From Theocolax elegans (taxonomy: Eukaryota; Arthropoda; Insecta; Hymenoptera; Cerocephalidae): a stretch of DNA of 64,000 bases. Positions 30,622 through 38,427 of the stretch are shown one piece after another. Position 1 is the first letter of the stretch. Every line of letters starts with the position of its first letter. Position numbers and translations under genes: made by a program. Below the pieces are notes generated by a model that made no database searches, had not been told where the DNA came from, and saw only the letters and a list, made by a program, of their open reading frames with translations. The stretch covers positions 50,017,229 through 50,081,228 of the forward strand of contig CM047426.1 of the NCBI GenBank assembly GCA_026168455.1, written 5' to 3'.

Positions 30622-31747
30622 TGTAACGGGGTGGGTACTGGGGATATGTAAGGCCCACGGTTAGGCCCAATCTGTCCCAACTTACCAACCTTAAGTGTGC
30701 AGTCCCACGATGCGGCCGGGAATCCCTTTGATTCCCGTGCAATGCCGTTAACAACGTCAAACACTCCGTTTGACTTATATACCGTGTGTTGGGCCCTATG
30801 CCCAAAATTGCCAACTAGAATAAACACCGGAGAGGGCGGTATTCGTAGGATAGGACGTTAACCGGTAAAATACTATCAACAATCGATATTATTGTTAATC
30901 GGCGAGAAAGATAGTCTCGCCGAGTCAATTTATTAAATTAACAAATAAATATTAATAAATAAACAGTAAATGAACTTTAACAATTTACGGGGAGTCGTAC
31001 CGATGACTACCCCCGAGGTCAGCGCGAAAAGAATCAGTTAAAAATCTATTTATCAGTCGATTACGAGCAACCGATCCGGATATGATCGGCTGCTTAACCT
31101 GATGGTATACGTCACACCGTGTGACGTATGAATCTCTGACGTAGAGAGCTTTTACGTAGAAGCTTACTACGTCACGCGCGCCTTCTCTCGTGAAGTGGTT
31201 CCCGCGAACCACCGACCTTTCTATCCGTGCGGGTATTGTCACGAGAGGGGAAAAGGGAGGAACGCTTCCTCACCTGGACCGTACCAGGTAAATCGGGACG
31301 CGAAATATTAAGTAGACACGCGGGTCTAAATGTGGTGCACCACTTACCGCTTGTCTATATATCGCGCCTCAGCGGGAAACGACTAGGTAAAGGAGAGACA
31401 GCTCGTCCTCGTGCTTATCTCTCTCTCTCTCACTCCTACGGTCGGGAAGGCGGCCGACTCTTCTTCCTTCTTTCTCACTGCCCGTGAGACGTGCTGCTCT
31501 GCACGCCGACGTGGAGGTTGGTGGGGAGGAACCCTCGCACCCACACACAAAAATGCACTAGTCTAATCACTTTTTACCGCCTTAAAAATCACTCGGCAAT
31601 TGTCAACACCTTGTTGTTGCCTGATCGCGCGCGAACTCTATCACGATACTCCCTTGCGCACGATTCTCGCGCGCGTTCCCTGCGCGCGCCGCGCTGTATC
31701 TCCTCTTTCGCGTTGCTTACCTGATCGGTAACTCGCTTACCGTTACA
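30622..31747 (-). repeat. 5' LTR of the gypsy element
   Basis: 1126 bp, near identical to 22023-23149. It is followed by ATAT. On the minus strand it is the upstream LTR and would hold the promoter; no TATA box was confidently picked. Confidence 0.92.
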
Positions 31748-31994
31748 ATATATATAAATTGTATGATACCTGAAGAATACGGTATTAGAATTATAAAATA
31801 AGTAAAACTTTAAATCTAATAAGTGAAACTTTAAATGCATTTATCTCATTAATGGTTTTTTTATAATTTTAGCTTACTTGCCGCAGGATATTTCAGAGCC
31901 AGGTTGATAAATGACTTTCAAATTTCGGGAAAAATTTTAAAATATATATTTCTATGGACTTATGTTGCCCAATTTTCAAAAAGATAAGGTTTAG

Positions 31995-32030
31995 GTGAAT
32001 GTTATGTACGTATACGTACATAACATTCAC
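31995..32030. repeat. Perfect 36-bp palindrome
   Basis: GTGAATGTTATGTACGTA (31995-32012) is followed by its exact reverse complement (32013-32030). It lies in the right part of the TTAA transposon and could extrude as a cruciform. No function assigned. Confidence 0.9.
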
Positions 32031-32339
32031 TATTTTTCTTATTATTATCAACTTTTATATTTAATACATTGTTATTAATTTTTTTTTCGGAAAAAGAAAA
32101 ACGTAAATCTGTAAACATATGTTCCATGAACATTTTAAGACTTATTAGACATTAAAATTGATCAATTTTTTAATATCATTATAAGTTTAATAACCAGGAT
32201 TAAAAATGCATAATAAACATTTTTTATATTGATAACTATAAAGTATAATGTATATATATTATGTAAAAAAAAAAAATTTGTAAGAAGAATTAAAAAAAAA
32301 AATTTATTCTAATAATAACTGTTTATTTATTTAAAACAT

Positions 32340-32358
32340 TTAACCCAGGCTTGACCCC
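32340..32358 (-). repeat. Right TIR of the TTAA transposon
   Basis: TTAACCCAGGCTTGACCCC followed by TTAA at 32359-32362; perfect inverted copy of the left TIR. Confidence 0.85.
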
Positions 32359-32362
32359 TTAA

Positions 32363-33401
32363 ACTTGAAAACCATTAAGAAATTAATTAAAGACCTCTAA
32401 AAAAGTTAAACACTAGGTCTAATTAATCCTTGGGGTGCGCGAACACAATGATTAAAAAAAATTAATTTTTACAAAATATTTAAAAAATTATAGCATAATT
32501 TGTAGTGTATTTTTCTTTACGAGAAGCGATAGTAGCAAATTTTTCAACTTCATGCACCGACTTCACGCACAGTCGATCAATTTAACTGTTCCCGTGCAAT
32601 TTGGAAGTTTGGCGGCCAGTAGGAACGAGGGGTCTGGTGGCGGGGTGGGACGATGCAGCGCAGGGGGTGCAGGGGACGAAGCCCCCGCCGGGGGTTGGGG
32701 GGGCGCCCCTCCCCTTATAAAAATACATATGAAAATTCATAAAAGATTAAAGATGAAAGAATTGTATGTAGAAAGCATTAATTTTTGGAAATAAATTTGT
32801 TTTTATATTTCGTAAAATTTTATATGTATTAATTTTAATTATTTTTTAGTTGTTTTGTGTTTACTTTCAGTTTCTTTTAATTGATTAATATTAAATATAA
32901 AATAATTAAGAAATCTGCGTATGCGCGAATTTCGCACACTAGTGTGTGAAAGTGGTATTTCGGACACACTGCACAGGCATTTAAAATGGCATTTCGCACA
33001 TAGTGTTTCAAAAAAATATTAATTGCACGCATATAATTTAATGAAAAATGTAATATATGTCCACTCCGTCGATATGTATTGTTATCAATAAATTAATTCA
33101 CGTATTGTTAAATGCTAATTATCATTAATTATCATGGTACATTACTTACAGCTACGTGCTTGAGGTACAAAATGTGTGCATTATGGTATTGGACAATGAT
33201 GGTCTATAAAAGAATTGAAAGTTTCTCCAAAACGTATACAAGACTCGAGTAAAAAGTTGAAGTTAAAAATGTTAATCATAGTGAACAAAATGTTGTCGGA
33301 AGAAGTCAAAGGATAAAAATAGATCGTTAAGCTAAAGATGTTAAATTAAAATATACGTTTAACAATGAGAGGATATAATTTCTACCATAAAATCATGCAG
33401 A
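32363..33401. other. AT-rich DNA with a short G-rich island
   Basis: No gene is supported. About 32628-32720 is strikingly G-rich (GGGTTGGGGGGGCGCCCCTC) and recalls Helitron 3' regions, but no CTAG terminus is present. The 80-codon frame across it is Gly/Ala low complexity and not called. Confidence 0.45.
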
Positions 33402-33912
33402 AACCCGGAGTTTTAGTGTCCAATGCCCATTTTTACGATAGATATAAGCAAGTAATGAAAAATCTCGCCGAAAAAACCGTTGAGCTTGATCGCTTATAAT
33501 TCGGACACAATTGAAGATATAAATTTAAACTAAATTTTTAAAGAAATCTGAGATCAATAAGATACCTTTTAAAAAAAAGAAGCATTAATATCTTAGTATG
33601 GTCAAAAGTTATGGGAAAAATAATAATTAGCCAAAATTTTATCGAAAATTTAGTTACAATTTAATGGTTTTTTAGGCCAAAATTTTGTCTAATTCTTATT
33701 TCTCCCATAACTTTTGACCACATTAAAATATTTGAGCTTTCTTTTTTTCAAAACGTATCTACTCGACCTCAGCTTTCTTTTAAAATTTAGTTTATATGTA
33801 CATCTTTAATTGTTTCTGAGTTATAAGTGTTCAAACTCAAGAGTTTTTTCGCCGAAATTTTTCATCATTTGCTTATATCTATCGTAAGAGCATTGGACAC
33901 TAAATCTCCGGC
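33402..33912. repeat. Imperfect foldback element
   Basis: Arms of about 250 bp (33402-33655 and 33660-33912) are reverse complements at roughly 80 percent by eye. Shared landmarks are TTTAGTGTCCAATGC, ACGATAGATATAAGCAA and GGTCAAAAGTTATGGGA. The centre is near 33658. Non-coding. Confidence 0.8.
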
Positions 33913-34168
33913 ATTCTTTAATTTTTATAGCAGAAACCATATCCTAGAGTTTGGTAAGGATTAGTTCTCAGAGGGTGTGACCTCTCCTTGTAAGTTGTGT
34001 CTTAAATAAATAAATTGGTTAGTTTATATTTAATGCATGATTTTTTTTATTATTTACAATTTATTAAAAGTAAAACTTTAATATTATATAATAATTTATG
34101 AAGTAAAAGAAAGAAATAAATTATTAATATTTAATCAAAGTAGTTGATTATGTACAATATATATATAT

Positions 34169-35236
34169 TGTAACGGGGTGGGTACTGGGGAAATGTAAGG
34201 TCCCCGGTTAGGCCCAATTTGTCCCAATTTACCAACCTTAAGTGTGCAGTCCCACGATGCGGCCGGGAATTACTTTGATTCCCGTGCAATGCCGTTAACA
34301 ACGTCAAACACCTCGTTTGACTTAGATACCGTGTGTTGGGCCCTGTGCCCAAAATTGCCAACTAGACTAAACACCGGAGAGGGCGGTATTCGTGGGATAG
34401 GACTGTAACTGGTAAAACACTATCAACAATCGATATTTTACGTTAATCGGCGAGAAAGATCATCTCGCCGAGTCGATTTATTAAATAAACAATTAAATAT
34501 TAATAAATTAACAATAAATCAACATTAACAATTGAAGGGGAGTCGTACCGATGACTACCCCCGAGGTCAGCGCGAAAACAATTAGTTAAAATCTATTTAA
34601 CCGACGAGTTACAAGCAACCGATCCGGGAATGATCGGCTGCTTAACCTGATAGCTATACGTCACACTGCGTGACGTATGTATCTCTGATGTAGGGACCTC
34701 TGACGTATAAGCTTCCTACGTCACGCGCGCCTTCTCTCGTGAAGTGGCTCCCGCGAACCATCGACCTGTCTACCCGGGTGGGATTTGTCACGAGAGGGAG
34801 GAAAAGAGGAACGCTTCCTCACCTGGACCGTACCAGGTAAATCGGGACACGAAATATTAGACGGACACGTGTGTCTAAACGTGGTGCACCACTTACCGCT
34901 CGGCCTCGTGCTTATCTCTCTCTCACTCCAACGGTCGGGAAGGCGGTCGACTCTTGGCTTCCTTCTTTCTCCCTTTCTCTGGGCCGTGCTGCTCCGCACG
35001 CCGACGTGGAGATTGGTGGGGAGAAAAACCTCACACCCACTCACCAAATGCACCGACACTTTGGTTCTGTATCCCGTAAAAAGTAAACGCCTATCACCAA
35101 CACGTTGTTGTTGCTGTGCGCGCACGAACTCTATCTCACAGCTGGGCGCGCACTCTTCTCGCGCGTTCGTGCGCGCGCCGTGCTGTATAACCTCTTTCGC
35201 GTTGCTTACCTGATCGGTAACTCGCTTACCGTTATA
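34169..35236 (-). repeat. Solo LTR related to the young gypsy element
   Basis: It starts TGTAACGGGGTGGGTACTGG, like the gypsy LTR, and ends CTCGCTTACCGTTATA (terminal CA changed to TA). Length is 1068 bp with many substitutions and indels relative to 22023-23149. It sits in an (AT)n tract and no internal region follows, so it is probably the product of LTR-LTR recombination. Orientation follows that of the minus-strand gypsy. Confidence 0.85.
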
Positions 35237-35254
35237 TTATATATATATATATAT

Positions 35255-36906
35255 GGGTGGTTCTCTGTGACATCGAAGATGAAAAAAATAAATATTGCTA
35301 TAACTGTGGGAATATGTTTTAGAGGTATCCAGTAGTTCTCCTGAATTTTTTCAGATTTTTTTTGGGCCATTATTTTAAGTTACAGAGAGTCAAAGTTGAC
35401 ATTTTAGCACTTTTTTGCATTATATGCCGATTTTCATGAATTTTTAGCTCCCAGGGGATGCATTTTTCACTAAAAACATAAGTATGACTTTTTTTGTAAA
35501 ATTTTCCGAACTTTTCATTAAAAATACTTTTAAAGACATAAATATATGCTGTCACACTCTTGTAAGCCATTTAGACCTTAAATAGTGAAAATCAGCAATT
35601 CTGCTCCGGACTCTGGTAACCTAATACTGTCTAAAAGATGTCTTTTTATAGTCAGAAACTGCCTAAAAATTTCCAGAGTGGGTCTAAATCATTAAGATCA
35701 CTTATGGTCAAAATATCCGGGAAAAGTGCCCGAAATATTAATAGAAGTGTATATTTGTTGCCTTATAACGATGAATCTAGTAGCATGATCATTGCAAAAA
35801 AATTTATGCACTTACCTTGGAATGGTAGAAAAGTATCTCCACTTGTTTCAGTATCCATCTAATCCTCTGTAAGCTGCTAAAAATACAAATATTATTATAA
35901 AATTATAAAAAATTATTTTTTAAACATTTATAATGCTGGATTTTTAGTTTTACATCCCTTACAAGAATTATAATACTAATCTGAAGGATTACTATAAATA
36001 TATAAACATCATTATTACAATAACTGAATATACGTATTTAATACAAAAGATATATAAATAAATCGGATATATAGTTATAATGAATAATATGATAACGTGA
36101 CAGTGACAAGTTTGTGAGTCTAAACAATATGTTGCTGAATAATAATAATAATAATGTTGATACTTTTATAGTAATCCTTCAGATTAGTATTATAATTCTT
36201 GTAAGGGATGTAAAACTAAAAATCCAGCATTATAAATGTTTAAAAAATAATTTTTTATAATTTTATAATAATATTTATATTTTTAGCAGCTTACAGGGAA
36301 TTAGATGGATACTGAAACAAGTGGAGATACTTTTCTACCATTCCAAGGTAAGTGCATAAATTTTTTTGCAATGATCATGCTACTAGATTCATCGTTATAA
36401 GACAACAAATATACATTTCTATTAATATTTCGGGCACTTTTCCCGGATATTTTGACCATAAGTGATCTTAATGATTTAGACCCACTCTGGAAATTTTTAG
36501 GCAGTTTCTGACTATAAAAAGACATCTTTTAGACAGTATTAGGTTACCAGAGGCCGGAGCAGAATTGCTGATTTTCACTATTTAAGGTTTAAATGGCTTA
36601 CAAGAGTGTGACAGCATACATTTATGTCTTTAAAAGTATTTTTAATGAAAAGTTCGGAAAATTTTACAAAAAAAGTCATACTTATGTTTTTAGTGAAAAA
36701 TGCATCCCCTGGGAGCTAAAAATTCATGAAAATGGGCATATAATGCAAAAAAGTGCTAAAATGTCAACTTTGACTCTCTGTAACTTAAAATAATGGCCCA
36801 GAAAAAATCTGAAAAAATTCAGGAGAACTACTGGATACCTCTAAAACATATTCCCACAGTTATAGCAATATTTATTTTTTTCATCTTCGATGTCACAGAG
36901 AACCAC

Positions 36907-36908
<2 letters not shown>
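35255..36908. repeat. Long near-perfect palindrome (foldback), 0.74-kb arms
   Basis: The arms 35255-35997 and 36167-36908 are reverse complements with only a few differences; the loop is 169 bp. The outermost bases read GGGTGGTTCTCTGTGAC and GTCACAGAGAACCACCC, set directly in (AT)n on both sides. Frames inside the arms (for example 35638-35862 and 36301-36525) are mirror copies of each other and have no known domain. It looks like a long-TIR non-autonomous element whose mover is unknown. Confidence 0.9.
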
Positions 36909-36939
<31 letters not shown>

Positions 36940-36943
<4 letters not shown>

Positions 36944-37274
36944 AGGAATATCCTTAGTCTATTTGAATTGCGCGCGTGTAGGTCGGTAAATCAAATCTTT
37001 TAATATACCGACAGGTAAAATTTGCAGATAAGAATTGGCACGTGTCAATTAGTGCGGTTAATAAAGATATACCGAAAACAATGAATAAAACTTTATAAAA
37101 GTAATCTAAAGACAACCTTGTGAATAATAACATTGAATGTTGTTTCTTTGTTATTTACAGGTAAATAAACATTATTTATTAAGTATGTAATTATATTTTG
37201 TATAAAATAATAAAATTCTTTGTTATTTACAGAGAAACAATTCATGTATTATTCTAACCTATAACCTATGAACA
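36940..37274 (+). repeat. 5' LTR
   Basis: 335 bp, TG...CA, preceded by (AT)n. It contains an internal direct repeat of TTCTTTGTTATTTACAG about 73 bp apart. Confidence 0.85.
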
Positions 37275-37305
37275 TTATAAAACAACATTCTCGTTGAAAA
37301 TCACA

Positions 37306-38427
37306 ATGGACAAGTTGCAATTTAAGTTTACGTTGCTAGAAGCCTCGGATGGAAAATCCAACATATTATGTGTAACCAGACTCACCACGCCAGACGGTCG
37401 TGTGTATAAAATTCCACACGATTACATGAATGCAATCTACCACGAGGAGCTCGCTAAAACGCCTACGTTTAATAAGGTAAAGAAAGCATTAAAACAAAGA
37501 CACCAAATGAGACAAGTATGGGTTACTTTAACTAAAGAATTAAAAAATACTTATTTTGATAAAGAAGGAAATGTACAATTTAACGATGAATATTTAGAAG
37601 AATTGATTGAAAACAAAAATACTAGTGACGTGACAGCGAATGCAGCAGAAATACCATTAGTACAACTATTACAGAAATTACTTGAAAAAAGCGAAGAAAA
37701 ATCGGAAAAAATAAACATTGGAAAATTAGCTAAAGAATTTACAATTGAAAAATTTGATGGTAAAAATTCGAATGCGAATCAATGGATGATTGAATTTGAA
37801 AAAGAATGTGAACGGTTTGATTTAAACATTGATAACAAAAAAATTGAAATTTTAAAATCTTTTATGGAAAAGGGGGCCGCAGATTGGTATAGTTGTACAC
37901 TTCTCAAGCTTACAATTGAAGCAAATTGGGAAGAGTGGAAACAAAATTTTTGTAATACATTTGCCAGTAAAGGATGGTCTCAAATAAAATATGCATTAGC
38001 ATTTAAATATCAGACAGGTTCATTGTTAGAATACTCTATAAAAAAAGAAAAAATTTTATTGCTAGTAAGAAAAACTATTGACAATGAAACGTTGATAGAT
38101 CTGATTGCTATAGGTCTGCCAAATTATATAATTGATAAAATTGATAGAGAAAAATTAACAAAAACTGAAGACCTACATAATGAAATAAGTAAATTAGAAC
38201 ATTTAATGTACAAAAAAAATTTAGATATGAAAAAGAATAAACCAAACACAAAAGAGAAAAGTGAAAAAACACCTTGCAAAATATGTAAAGAAAAAGAAAA
38301 AGGAACACGTTTTCATTCTGAAACTGAATGCTGGTTTAAAGATCAAGAAAATAGAATTAATAAAGTCAAACAAGTAAATAATTTAACTTTAGACGTAGAA
38401 CTAAGTGATGAAAATCCAAAAAACTAA
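37306..38427 (+). CDS. Gag polyprotein
   Basis: 373 codons from the ATG at 37306. A central capsid-like region starts FTIEKFDGKNSNANQWMIEF and includes ILKSFMEKGAADWYSCTL and ANWEEWKQNFCNTFASKGW, the usual retrotransposon Gag pattern. Near the C-terminus CKICKEKEKGTRFHSETEC has Cys-Cys-His-Cys spacing of an extended zinc knuckle. It ends NPKN-stop, with the slippery heptamer overlapping the last codons. It would form the particle and bind genomic RNA. Confidence 0.88.
   Translation: MDKLQFKFTLLEASDGKSNILCVTRLTTPDGRVYKIPHDYMNAIYHEELAKTPTFNKVKKALKQRHQMRQVWVTLTKELKNTYFDKEGNVQFNDEYLEELIENKNTSDVTANAAEIPLVQLLQKLLEKSEEKSEKINIGKLAKEFTIEKFDGKNSNANQWMIEFEKECERFDLNIDNKKIEILKSFMEKGAADWYSCTLLKLTIEANWEEWKQNFCNTFASKGWSQIKYALAFKYQTGSLLEYSIKKEKILLLVRKTIDNETLIDLIAIGLPNYIIDKIDREKLTKTEDLHNEISKLEHLMYKKNLDMKKNKPNTKEKSEKTPCKICKEKEKGTRFHSETECWFKDQENRINKVKQVNNLTLDVELSDENPKN
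38418..38424 (+). promoter_or_regulatory. -1 ribosomal frameshift site A_AAA_AAC
   Basis: The heptamer A AAA AAC is in phase with gag codons CCA AAA AAC and is followed at once by the gag stop TAA (38425-38427). A -1 shift here enters the pol frame, which is open from 38412 through 41309. This is a canonical X XXY YYZ signal. A downstream pseudoknot is not obvious in the AT-rich sequence. Confidence 0.8.

Larger units (their letters stand above)
22023..31747 (-). mobile_element. Young Ty3/gypsy LTR retrotransposon, full length but disrupted
   Basis: Two direct LTRs of about 1.13 kb (22023-23149 and 30622-31747) start TGTAACGGGG and end CCGTTACA on the plus strand and differ at only a handful of positions. 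The flanks carry ATAT on both sides, a 4-bp target duplication. Genes read on the minus strand in gypsy order: gag with protease, RT, RNase H, integrase. The PBS lies next to the right LTR and the polypurine tract next to the left LTR, as expected for minus orientation. An internal ~0.87-kb tandem duplication of the gag/protease region, one in-frame stop and one or more 1-bp shifts prevent expression of an intact polyprotein from this copy. No envelope gene is present. Confidence 0.92.
18784..32358 (+). mobile_element. DNA transposon with 19-bp TIRs and TTAA target duplication, carrying a nested gypsy
   Basis: The left end reads TTAA then GGGGTCAAGCCTGGGTTAA (18784-18802). The right end is its exact reverse complement (32340-32358) followed by TTAA (32359-32362). 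Inside lie a dead Mutator-like transposase and, inserted later, the 9.7-kb gypsy element. Without that insert the transposon is about 3.8 kb. TTAA duplications are typical of piggyBac and Kolobok-type elements; the transposase remnant does not look like piggyBac, so a Kolobok-like assignment is favoured (inference). It is inactive because the transposase is frameshifted. Confidence 0.75.

Noticed and set aside
22023..31747. Endogenous retrovirus with envelope
   Set aside because: No frame between integrase and 3' LTR encodes a signal peptide, fusion or transmembrane segment; only Gag-Pol is present.
18784..32358. piggyBac transposon
   Set aside because: TTAA duplications fit, but the only transposase sequence inside has Mutator-like SDDSSWRKRG and GDGDS motifs, not a piggyBac domain.
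32628..32720. Helitron 3' end in the G-rich island
   Set aside because: No CTAG terminus or matching hairpin next to an A/T target.
35370..36793. Duplicated 66- and 74-codon frames as genes
   Set aside because: They are mirror images in the two arms of a palindrome, AT-rich and without domains.
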